Origin: CAYUIG01 sp964444685
Lineage (GTDB): Bacteria; Gemmatimonadota; Gemmatimonadetes; Longimicrobiales; RSA9
Reading direction: 5' to 3'
DNA: 32,610 bases
NCBI GenBank assembly: GCA_964444685.1
Contig: CAYUIG010000040.1
Span: 1 to 32,610, forward strand
This document shows positions 26,301-32,610 of the stretch, piece after piece. The position numbers were made by a program, and so were the translations under genes. Every line of letters begins with the position of its first letter. Within the stretch, counting starts at the first letter, position 1. The notes below the pieces were generated by a model. The model was not told the origin of the DNA and ran no database searches. It worked only from the letters and a program-made list of their open reading frames with translations.

Positions 26301-26583
26301 CACGGGCTCGCCGCTGGATCCGGGCGACATCGAGGCACAGGCCGGCAACGCGGTCGGCGACGACGTGGTGCTCGACGCCGTGTCGAATCCGACGCTGCGG
26401 CTCCAGTACCAGCGCCAGCAGGACCTGCTCTCGGCGTACGGCCTGGCCGATGACGATCCGGGCCTCTTCACGAGCGAAGAGCAGTTCGACGCCCGTGCGC
26501 TGGCCTATATCCACAGCTACCGGCTCGAGACGTCGTTCGGCGCACCGCGCCGGATCCGCGTCGGCTTCGAGTGGGTGTTCTAG
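23383..26583 (+). CDS. TonB-dependent receptor with N-terminal carboxypeptidase-regulatory-like domain
   Basis: A 1066-residue outer-membrane transporter of the Oar/SusC-like class. The signal peptide ends PAAAQ (28). Residues 30-110 form a carboxypeptidase-D regulatory-like beta sandwich (GKIEGRVIDAQTRQPLAGAQVIV ... TNADGYYFINNVPAG). A segment ALEAITVRGE (116-125) resembles a TonB box. The plug (about 140-240) has VPVDNLRAVVTLQPGVVE, QVIRGGRPGEASVYVDGVLVR and NAVEEVNLLTGGYGAEFGSAQSGVINYVTKTG. The barrel ends in Phe, as needed for Bam insertion. The substrate is unknown; such receptors take up glycans, peptides or metal complexes. It opens the cassette with the large secreted protein, PorV-like and GWxTD genes. 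Confidence 0.92.
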   Translation: MRFLPKALRSRFAIGIALLGVAGPAAAQTTGKIEGRVIDAQTRQPLAGAQVIVVGIPGLGNLTNADGYYFINNVPAGQRDVQAIYIGYQTVTVQNERVLAGQTMTVNFELPPQAVALEAITVRGEANPLVPRDKTVSKAIVTGDVVEEVPVDNLRAVVTLQPGVVETGDFRGQVIRGGRPGEASVYVDGVLVRSFNRGAQSILELGTNAVEEVNLLTGGYGAEFGSAQSGVINYVTKTGSNQYSGAIGFGTDEIMPSDMNYGNSRLQASFGGPLGGELASFHLALTAEGAEDSDPRFMDDIVAPGGYPVQQKFFRPSGTATFTDSQGNPILDSNGNPITYTTYEEISGLGNRRPYAHGDNYSLSGTLRFNPLTNTKLSLTAVQSRNQGLGFSNSLQFRPKAIPAFVNKSRLFRLGVDQILFQTAESQANLKVNIAYGEDDSRFGQRADTMSTLPEEPDFLGFKFSDYEFLFHDKFTVDAWLARFDSIQAGLATQPLLPAEVIGLDAAEAEDRFGLQFGADTPYGILGTGGHRTAGLSSYRLSNEKTFSIDADLDWQLNRVHRVGAGVEFYNKEIENVSSTGFGSIRVEDTFFQNIYRVKPTIGAFYLKDRMDIGELVLDVGVRMDFFDSDAMYPVIPGLVHPFVPDPGKEAEQCAAPPSGGNPNCLPKFVEQERISTWSPRLGVAFPISDATSFRLSYGHFFQLPQFTDLFNAINADIRRTNTNTAYGRPIEAMKAVQFEAGVSHLINPETVLDITAYNKDKLADAAYRIETVAWPASARGSQDARLLTNLDFGNARGVDVRLTRRVGDYFTTILGYGYLNAKGTGSDPFSYINSFGRFTDPVTGAPLSPAQALQYADFDQRHKFSLLGTANFDEEVAEGTWANALLRNTDISFTAIAGSGLPWTRSSTPGASGRGASGGRFTELINSSRMPWTWSADAKVTRGLNIGGTEIAAFVDVRNLFNTRNQLDVFGFTGSPLDPGDIEAQAGNAVGDDVVLDAVSNPTLRLQYQRQQDLLSAYGLADDDPGLFTSEEQFDARALAYIHSYRLETSFGAPRRIRVGFEWVF

Positions 26584-26598
26584 GAGATAACCGTGGGA

Positions 26599-26627
26599 CG
26601 GGCGGGCCGTGGGTCACGGCCCGCCCG
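26599..26627 (+). other. Intercistronic hairpin 1 (13-bp stem, 3-nt loop)
   Basis: CGGGCGGGCCGTG (26599-26611) and CACGGCCCGCCCG (26615-26627) are perfectly complementary with loop GGT. It starts 16 nt after the TonB receptor stop and precedes the ribosome binding site of the next gene. There is no T-tract, so mRNA 3'-end protection, processing or differential expression is more likely than simple termination. Confidence 0.7.
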
Positions 26628-26659
26628 GTTCACCGATCAGGTGCAAGGAGCTAGACCAC

Positions 26660-29600
26660 ATGAGACGCTTTTCTACCGAGTGGACCCGGGGGGCGGTGGC
26701 CGCGCTGACGGCGGTGCTGCTCGTCGTGGCCGCGTCGGTTCCGGCGGATGCGCGCAGGGCCGATCGCCGGCCCGGCACGGCTTCGCCGTTCAACCTGCGC
26801 TCCACCGACACGTTCCTGATGAACTTCAACGAGTGGCTGTGCGGCATTCAGCAGATCGGTGAGGTCTGCACGAGCGCCGTCGGCTCCTCCGTCGGTGGCG
26901 GCGGCTTCTGGCCGTCGGGCACCGCGAACCAGTACATCTTCAACTCCGGCCTCCAGATCGCGGCCGTGATCGGCGAGGGCGGCGGCGCCCTCCAGGGCGA
27001 CACGGTCGCCACGTTCTTCTTCAACGCTTCCGGTCCCGGTGCCGGCGCGCCGACGCCCTTCTGGGATGCCGAGCGCGGTGCTACGGGCGGGAACGGCAAC
27101 ATCTTCGCGTCCAGCCGGCCGCAGGACCTCGCGAACTGGCCGGAAGACTGCTACATCGACAGCCCCGTGTTCGGCCGGGTGAAGACGCTCTCCGAACTCG
27201 ACACCTGCGTGCAGTACTGGGATGGCGACCCGACCGCGGCCCACTTCGCGGACTCGCGTCCCATCGGTATCGCCGTGACGCAGCACTCGATGCTGTGGAG
27301 CTTCCCGGCGAACAAGGACATCATGTTCTTCATCTACACGTTCGAGAACGTCACGAACACGCCTCAGTTCGCGACGTTCAATCCGGGCGTGCCGGCGGGC
27401 GGCTACACGATCGACAACATCTACGCCGCCTTCGCGATGGACCCGGATGTCTCGGGCTCCGAGTACTCCGAGAACTTCGCGACGGTGATTCCCGAGCTGA
27501 ACATGGCCGCCGCGTGGCAGTACGACTTCGAGGCCGTCGACTTCACGCCGTACGCGCCGAACTTCGATGGTGCGGTCGGGTTCGTTGGAGTGAAGTACCT
27601 CCAGAGCCCGCGAAACACGTCGGACACGACGATCACCGTGCGTGTCGGTGCCGAGACGCGGCAGGTGGCTCCCGGTGAGGAGCTGGGCCTGACGTTCTTC
27701 TCGGTGTTCACGAACGGCGGCATCATGTCGGACGCGGAGAACGCGGCGCAGGCGTACCGCTACCTCTCCGGCGGCCTGCTGCCTACCGAGATCCAGCAGT
27801 GGTGCCCGAACGCGCCGCCCGGCATGTGCTACGTGAATCTCCAGTCGCCGGACGACATGCGCTTCTACCAGTCGGCCGGTCCGTTCTCGCTCGCTCCGGG
27901 TGAGAGCGCTGATATCGTAGTGGCGTACATCGCCGGCGCGCCGGTCCCCGGTACCTACAACATGGGCACCGTGATTCCGGTCGGTGATGTGACCAATCCG
28001 AACCGCGCGATCGAGGCGACGATGGGCCGCGGCCACGACCAGGCGGGCTTCCCGAGCCTCTTCGCCAACGCGCTCATCGCGCAGGCGATCTTCGATGCGG
28101 ACTTCGTACTTCCGGCCGCGCCGCCGAGCCCGACCGTGTCGGTGATCCCCGGTGACCGCCAGGTGACCGTCGTATGGGACGCCGGCCCGGTGAACGCACT
28201 GGATCCCTTCGCTGAACTCGCGACGGATCCGGAGAGCGATCTGTTCGATCCGAACTTCCGGGGCGCGGACTTCGAGGGTTTCCGGGTCTACCGGAAGTCG
28301 AACCCGGCGGCAGAATTCACGCTGATCGCGCAGTTCGACCTTGCGAACGGGATCAGTGAGCAGGTGACCGTCCTCGAAGAAGTGGAGACGGTGGACGGTT
28401 CGATCATCGTCATTCGTGCGGACACGGCCACCGTCTGCCCCCCCACGGCGTCGGGATGTACGCCGGAGACCGGGCTGCAGTTCGCGGTGGTCGATCGGGG
28501 CGGAGCATTCCCGAATCCGCAGAACGGCCCCGGTCTGACCAACGGCATCCGCTACTACTACGCGGTGACCAGCTTCGACATCAACTCGCCGTTCTCGGGT
28601 CCGAGTTCGCTCGAATCCGCGCGCGTGTTGAGCGTGCAGGCCAGCGCAGTGCCTCGCAGCACAGCGGCCGGAGCGGTTGCGGCGTCGATCGGAGACCCCG
28701 TCCTGCTCGATGGTAATGGCCAGCCGCTTCCCACGGGCGGGTCACATCAGCTGGATTCGTCGACGGGAACCTTCGAGGGCCCGGCGCCGCCGACAAACGG
28801 TTTCGATCTGAGCTTCGCGCTGTATGATCCGCTTCTCGTTGCTCCGGGAACGCTCTCGGCGCGCATCGATTCGATCGTGCCGCTCAACGGCTTCGAGGCT
28901 TTGCGAGGCGAACATCAGCAGCTCAACCCCGGTGGCTGCCTTGCACCGGCGTCCACCGCGTACTTCCTGACGGTCACCACTCCGTCGGGAAGTGAGCAGC
29001 GGCGTGTCGAGATTCCGCTGCCATTCGGTTACTTCGCGGGCTGCGAGTCGTCATTCTCCGCCGAGGTCGTGAATGTGGCGGTTGAGGCGGATCAACAGAA
29101 GGCGGCTGAGCTGGGTGTCGACGGAGATCACTTCGCCGGAGCGCTCACGCTGAACATGTCGCTGCCGCAGATGGGTGACAACTCGGGCGCCGAGGCGGTT
29201 ACCGTTCACAGGCTCGGGGCGTTCGAGGAGGTCAACCAGTCGCGGTGGTTTGTCGGCACGCCGTCACCGCGCGACCCGAATGACCCGCACGACGCCGGCG
29301 ATCTGGCGGGCGTAACGGCGATCTACAACATGGGCTCGCAGTACGTGCAGAACGCGAACCTCAGGTGGCTGGTCTACCTCAACAGCGGTGTGTTGCGCGC
29401 GGCTGATTACGAGGTGACCTGGGGCGCGAACGGGACGATCGAGAGCGTGCGCGATGTCACGCACAACATCGAGGTTCCCTTCAGCGAGCACTACCGCGGT
29501 TCGTGGGGTGTGCGCAACGAGGCGTCTGGCGACGGCATCCTGTCGATGGCCGATTTCTGGTACACCTCGCCGATCGCAGAATGGTATTGCGAGGTCCTCG

Positions 29601-30226
29601 GCTGTCACGTGCCGCTTGAGCAACAGGCGGTGATTCAGCCGCTGTCCTCCGTGCCACCAGCCGGATTCGGCGACACCGTGAATCAGTCTGATGGCGAAGG
29701 CTTCGGACTGTACATCTCGGGTGAGCTCTTCCTCTTCGAGACGAGCACGCTGCCTCCGGCCGGAACGGTGTGGACGCTCCGCTCATACCAGGGAGCGATC
29801 AGCGTCGCGGACGGTGCGTGGTCGTTCGAACCCAGCGCGATCCGTCCCCCGAACGTGACGGGCCTTACGGCTTCGGTCACCATTGAGTCCGCCGCCGACT
29901 TCGACATTGCGTCGGCCAACCTGGACAACGTGCACACGGTGCCTGATCCGTACTACGTGACGAGCAAGCTGGAGAATACGTCGGCCGAAAAGCGGATGCT
30001 GTTCGTGAACCTGCCGCCTGAGGCGGTGGTCCGGATCTACACGCTCAGTGGCGTGCTGGTGGCGGCGCTCGAGCACAACGATCCGACGGGCGGCGGCACG
30101 CTCGAATGGGACCTGCGGACGAGAAACAACCAGTTCGTGGCCTCGGGCGTGTACTTCTTCCATGTGGAGACGCCGGACGGCAAGGAGAAGGTCGGCAGGT
30201 TCACCGTGATCCAGTACGCCCAGTAA
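26660..30226 (+). CDS. Large secreted protein with fibronectin III-like and FlgD/type IX-sorting-like C-terminal domains
   Basis: An 1188-residue exported protein of unknown function. A signal peptide (about 1-33, ending PADAR) precedes an N-terminal region of about 450 residues rich in Phe, Asn and Gly with no recognised family. A fibronectin III-like segment (about 486-653: VSVIPGDRQVTVVWD, then FRVYRKSN and RYYYAVTSFD) is interrupted by a long loop. The C-terminal 98 residues (from PDPYYV) form a FlgD-Ig/type A sorting-like fold with VRIYTLSGVLVAAL, LEWDLRTRNNQFVASGVYFFHV and a basic end. Such modules target proteins to the type IX secretion system in Bacteroidota. ATG 26660 follows AAGGAG. 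The adjacent PorV-like gene fits an exported cargo. Confidence 0.82.
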   Translation: MRRFSTEWTRGAVAALTAVLLVVAASVPADARRADRRPGTASPFNLRSTDTFLMNFNEWLCGIQQIGEVCTSAVGSSVGGGGFWPSGTANQYIFNSGLQIAAVIGEGGGALQGDTVATFFFNASGPGAGAPTPFWDAERGATGGNGNIFASSRPQDLANWPEDCYIDSPVFGRVKTLSELDTCVQYWDGDPTAAHFADSRPIGIAVTQHSMLWSFPANKDIMFFIYTFENVTNTPQFATFNPGVPAGGYTIDNIYAAFAMDPDVSGSEYSENFATVIPELNMAAAWQYDFEAVDFTPYAPNFDGAVGFVGVKYLQSPRNTSDTTITVRVGAETRQVAPGEELGLTFFSVFTNGGIMSDAENAAQAYRYLSGGLLPTEIQQWCPNAPPGMCYVNLQSPDDMRFYQSAGPFSLAPGESADIVVAYIAGAPVPGTYNMGTVIPVGDVTNPNRAIEATMGRGHDQAGFPSLFANALIAQAIFDADFVLPAAPPSPTVSVIPGDRQVTVVWDAGPVNALDPFAELATDPESDLFDPNFRGADFEGFRVYRKSNPAAEFTLIAQFDLANGISEQVTVLEEVETVDGSIIVIRADTATVCPPTASGCTPETGLQFAVVDRGGAFPNPQNGPGLTNGIRYYYAVTSFDINSPFSGPSSLESARVLSVQASAVPRSTAAGAVAASIGDPVLLDGNGQPLPTGGSHQLDSSTGTFEGPAPPTNGFDLSFALYDPLLVAPGTLSARIDSIVPLNGFEALRGEHQQLNPGGCLAPASTAYFLTVTTPSGSEQRRVEIPLPFGYFAGCESSFSAEVVNVAVEADQQKAAELGVDGDHFAGALTLNMSLPQMGDNSGAEAVTVHRLGAFEEVNQSRWFVGTPSPRDPNDPHDAGDLAGVTAIYNMGSQYVQNANLRWLVYLNSGVLRAADYEVTWGANGTIESVRDVTHNIEVPFSEHYRGSWGVRNEASGDGILSMADFWYTSPIAEWYCEVLGCHVPLEQQAVIQPLSSVPPAGFGDTVNQSDGEGFGLYISGELFLFETSTLPPAGTVWTLRSYQGAISVADGAWSFEPSAIRPPNVTGLTASVTIESAADFDIASANLDNVHTVPDPYYVTSKLENTSAEKRMLFVNLPPEAVVRIYTLSGVLVAALEHNDPTGGGTLEWDLRTRNNQFVASGVYFFHVETPDGKEKVGRFTVIQYAQ

Positions 30227-30240
30227 TCCATGGGCCGAAA

Positions 30241-30267
30241 GGGGAGCGGGCGGCTCGCCCGCTCCCC
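30241..30267 (+). other. Intercistronic hairpin 2 (12-bp stem, 3-nt loop)
   Basis: GGGGAGCGGGCG (30241-30252) and CGCCCGCTCCCC (30256-30267) pair perfectly with loop GCT. It starts 15 nt after the secreted-protein stop and lies before the AGGAGG of the next gene. The sequence is unrelated to hairpin 1 but the architecture is the same. Confidence 0.7.
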
Positions 30268-30287
30268 GCGGCCGACAGGAGGAATAC

Positions 30288-31394
30288 ATGAGAGTGAATT
30301 GGCAGCGCAGTCTCGTTGCCGGTCTGGCCCTGCTGGTTGCGGCGCCGCTGAGCGCGCAGGACCGGTCGGCCTCGGAGCAGGAGAACAACATCCCGTACGG
30401 CACGCGTTCGGGCGAGTTCCTGCTCCTGCCGGTGGGCGGCCGTGCGACGGCGCTGGGTTCGGCGTTCAGCGCGCTGGCGGATGACATCAGCGCCCTGTAC
30501 TGGAACCCGGCGGGCCTGAGCCTGATCGATGGCCGGCAGGCGATGGTCAGCTACAACAGCTACGTGGCCGACACGGACCACACGTGGATCGGTCTGGCCA
30601 TTCCGATGAGCGGAGGCGAGCGCGCGCTCGGCTTCAGCGTCGGGATCTTCGGGTTCGGCGATCAGCCGGAGTACACGGTGGATCAGCCGGATGGCACGGG
30701 CCGCACCTACGACGTGAGCATGTCGTCGGTGGGCCTGACGTACTCACAGCAGTTCAACGACCGGTTCAGCTTCGGCGTGACCGGCAAGTTCATCAACGAG
30801 GATCTGGCCGGCGCGAGCGCGTCCACCTTCGCGTTCGACATCGGCACGAACTACCACACGGAGCTGGGCGGCAAGACCATCCGTGGTGCGTTCACGATCA
30901 CGAACCTCGGTGGTGCGCTGAAGCACGGAGGGCCGCGGCTCCAGCAGGATCTGCCGGTGCAGGACCCGAACCTGCCGCCGGGCACGAAGGTCGGTGAGCT
31001 GTCGACCAAGGCGTGGGAGCTGCCCACGTCCTTCCGCGTGGGTGTGGCCTACGACGTGATGGCCTCGGCCAACTCGCGGCTGACCGCGTCGGGTGAGTTC
31101 GCTCAGCCGACCGGCAACGACGTGTCGGGCTCGATCGGTGCCGAGTACGCTGCGATGAACATCGGCGACAGCCCGTTCAGCGTCGCGCTGCGCGGCGGCT
31201 TCAACTACGAGCCGGACAACGGGCTCGACGTCGCAGCGTCGGACATGAACGGCCTCCAGGGCGATGGGTTGTCCTTCGGCGGCGGTGTGGGGTACATGCT
31301 GAGCGAGCAGAGTGGCGTGAACGTGGACTACGCCTACCGCAGCAAGGGTCTGCTCGGCCAGCAGCACCTGTTCAGCCTGGCCCTGAGGTTCTAG
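30288..31394 (+). CDS. PorV/PorQ family outer-membrane protein
   Basis: A 368-residue outer-membrane beta-barrel protein of the PorV/PorQ (UPF0164-like) family. The signal peptide ends PLSAQ (24). The family hallmark is near the start: GEFLLLPVGGRATALGSAFSALADDISALYWNPAGLS (about 43-79). Many amphipathic strands follow, ending GLLGQQHLFSLALRF with terminal Phe. In Bacteroidota, PorV shuttles type IX cargo to the surface attachment complex. Here it sits directly after a protein with a type IX-like C-terminal module, which supports a cargo-handling role, though family members outside Bacteroidota are uncharacterised. ATG 30288 is preceded by AGGAGG. Confidence 0.88.
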   Translation: MRVNWQRSLVAGLALLVAAPLSAQDRSASEQENNIPYGTRSGEFLLLPVGGRATALGSAFSALADDISALYWNPAGLSLIDGRQAMVSYNSYVADTDHTWIGLAIPMSGGERALGFSVGIFGFGDQPEYTVDQPDGTGRTYDVSMSSVGLTYSQQFNDRFSFGVTGKFINEDLAGASASTFAFDIGTNYHTELGGKTIRGAFTITNLGGALKHGGPRLQQDLPVQDPNLPPGTKVGELSTKAWELPTSFRVGVAYDVMASANSRLTASGEFAQPTGNDVSGSIGAEYAAMNIGDSPFSVALRGGFNYEPDNGLDVAASDMNGLQGDGLSFGGGVGYMLSEQSGVNVDYAYRSKGLLGQQHLFSLALRF

Positions 31395-31414
31395 TCCGCA
31401 GCAACGGAAGGTCC

Positions 31415-32610
31415 ATGCATTCGACCTCACGGGTGGCGCCGGGGATCTCCCGGCGCCACCTGCTTTTCGGAATGGCGGCGGCGCTCCTGTTCGCCGCTGC
31501 CGCGCCTCTGGCAGCGGCCGCACAGCAGCGCGAGCTGTCGCTGCACGCGTACCGGTTCTGGCGCGAGCCGGACCTCACGCTCGTGGAGGTCTTCGCATCC
31601 ATCCCGCTCGCGTTCCTGCCGCTCGAGCGTACGGGGGCGACGGAGCGTGCCGAGTACTCGGCCGTCCTGACCGTCACGGACGCGTCGGGGCTCCAGCTCA
31701 CGAAGCAGGAGTGGCAGGACACGGTCGAGGTGCCCGCGATGTCCGACGTGTCACTTGCGCGCGCGAGCACCACCGAGCACTTCACCTTCCAGCTCAAGCC
31801 CGGCCAGTACACGGTCAGCCTCGAGGTGCGTGCAGGCGACAGGAACGCGACTGCGACACACGCGATCGAGGCGTACACGGCGGAGCCCGAGCACAGCGAC
31901 CTCGTCATCGCAGCGGCGCTCAACCGTCTCGCCGAGGATGTGGCACCGGCGCCGGAGGCGCTGGTGCGCGGCACGCTCGAGGTCCTGCCCAACGTGGAGG
32001 GCGTGATCACGACGGAGCGGCCGGGGCTCGGGCTCTATGCCGAGATCTACCGCAACGCCTCCACGCCGGACTCGGCGGAAGTGTGGTTGGAGATCCGCGG
32101 CGACGGTCGTGCGTTCCGCTACGCAACGCCGAAGCAGGCGCGCGTCTATCCCGCGGGTGCGGGGTCGGAAGCGTTCGCGCTGAATCTGGCCGGGCTGCCG
32201 CCGGGTAGATACCGCCTCGGTCTCACGATCGATCTGGCGGAGGACAGCCTGGTGATCGAGCACCCGCTCGAGGTTCTCGCGCCCGGCGCCGGCGTCGTCG
32301 CGATGGCGGACGAGATCCCCTACCAGGGTCTCAACGTCGAGCAGCTCGACAGCATCTTCCAGCCCATGAAGTACATCGCCTCGCCCAGCGAGTCGAATGC
32401 GTACGAGGTGCTGCGCGACGCCGACGCCAAGCGCCGCTTCATTGCGAAGTTCTGGCAGGACCGCGCCGGCATCGGCGGCATGACGGCGCAGCAGCTGCGC
32501 CTCGACTTCGAGGACCGCGTCGCGTTCGCCGAGCGCAACTTCTTCTCACCGGTCCGCGATCGCAGCGGCTGGCGCAGCGACCGCGGCCGCATCCTGCTCC
32601 GCTTCGGCAC
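31415..32610 (+). CDS. GWxTD domain-containing exported protein (partial, runs off the window)
   Basis: About 398 codons are visible and the frame is open at the window edge. A signal peptide (RRHLLFG followed by a hydrophobic stretch ending LAAAAQ) leads to a beta-rich domain and then a C-terminal region with RFIAKFWQDR, LDFEDRVAFAERNFFS and GWRSDRGRILLRFG (from about residue 384), the GWxTD signature with Ser in place of Thr. The family is common in Bacteroidota and Gemmatimonadota; function is unknown. Two starts are possible. ATG 31415 has GGAAGG upstream and gives an SRRHLLFG twin-arginine-like signal. ATG 31472 gives a shorter signal peptide and leaves hairpin 3 outside the gene. Confidence 0.82.
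   Translation, partial: MHSTSRVAPGISRRHLLFGMAAALLFAAAAPLAAAAQQRELSLHAYRFWREPDLTLVEVFASIPLAFLPLERTGATERAEYSAVLTVTDASGLQLTKQEWQDTVEVPAMSDVSLARASTTEHFTFQLKPGQYTVSLEVRAGDRNATATHAIEAYTAEPEHSDLVIAAALNRLAEDVAPAPEALVRGTLEVLPNVEGVITTERPGLGLYAEIYRNASTPDSAEVWLEIRGDGRAFRYATPKQARVYPAGAGSEAFALNLAGLPPGRYRLGLTIDLAEDSLVIEHPLEVLAPGAGVVAMADEIPYQGLNVEQLDSIFQPMKYIASPSESNAYEVLRDADAKRRFIAKFWQDRAGIGGMTAQQLRLDFEDRVAFAERNFFSPVRDRSGWRSDRGRILLRFG
31432..31467 (+). terminator. Hairpin 3 after the PorV-like gene, followed by a T-rich tail
   Basis: GGTGGCGCCGGG (31432-31443) and CCCGGCGCCACC (31449-31460) form a perfect 12-bp stem with a 5-nt loop, followed by TGCTTTT (31461-31467). It starts 38 nt after the PorV-like stop and overlaps the first codons of the GWxTD gene if that begins at 31415. 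Unlike hairpins 1 and 2 it resembles an intrinsic terminator or attenuator. Confidence 0.6.

Noticed and set aside
23284..26514. A 1076-codon open frame antisense to the TonB receptor gene
   Set aside because: It is low-complexity and charge-rich without domains, and mirrors the real gene's GC-biased codons. Long antisense frames are expected at this GC content.
26651..28036. A 461-codon antisense frame over the large secreted protein
   Set aside because: Composition is Arg/Val/His-rich with no family pattern, ribosome binding site or signal; it is a shadow of the plus-strand gene.

Overview
This looks like a chromosomal piece of a GC-rich, Gram-negative environmental bacterium, most likely Gemmatimonadota or a close relative. 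That placement is an inference. It rests on high GC, TonB-dependent receptors, a PorV/PorQ-like protein beside a large secreted protein with a type IX-like C-terminal module, a GWxTD-domain protein, an ECF sigma/Hanks-kinase pair, many GTG starts and many 4-nt ATGA/GTGA gene overlaps. No rRNA, tRNA, CRISPR array, transposase or phage gene was seen.

Layout. 1-162: non-coding, with short irregular repeats. 163-1698: a PP2C phosphatase (-), a small lipoprotein (+), and a 59-residue disordered protein (-) that converges on the lipoprotein through a hairpin containing both stop codons. 1897-3721: a short sigma-70 factor followed by the ribosome-assembly GTPase RsgA. 3784-8730 (-): a complete vitamin B12 uptake unit, read as promoter, cobalamin riboswitch, btuF, btuC, btuD, btuB, with ATGA overlaps at all three junctions. 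8788-12976 (-): a lipoprotein, an ECF sigma factor and a transmembrane Ser/Thr kinase with a TPR-type sensor region. 13043-14789 (+): a flavin reductase, then a six-helix membrane domain joined in frame to a short-chain dehydrogenase. 14807-14910: a palindromic repeat between convergent genes. 14863-21293 (-): hydantoinase A-like protein, secreted esterase, DUF2723 membrane protein (O-mannosyltransferase-like) and an EamA transporter. 21304-22887 (+): trpE, carrying an in-frame palindromic insertion. 23212-32610 (+): promoter, a 1066-residue TonB-dependent receptor, a 1188-residue secreted protein, a PorV/PorQ protein and a GWxTD protein cut by the window edge.

The most interesting material is (i) the outer-membrane cassette at 23.2-32.6 kb, whose three junctions each hold a perfect 12-13 bp hairpin of unrelated sequence; (ii) two palindromic repeats that have entered coding sequence, one adding about 41 residues inside TrpE and one forming the C-terminal tail of the EamA protein; (iii) the membrane-domain/SDR fusion with a strong internal ribosome binding site; and (iv) the B12 riboswitch with a self-complementary Shine-Dalgarno region and a promoter whose pattern recurs before the TonB receptor.
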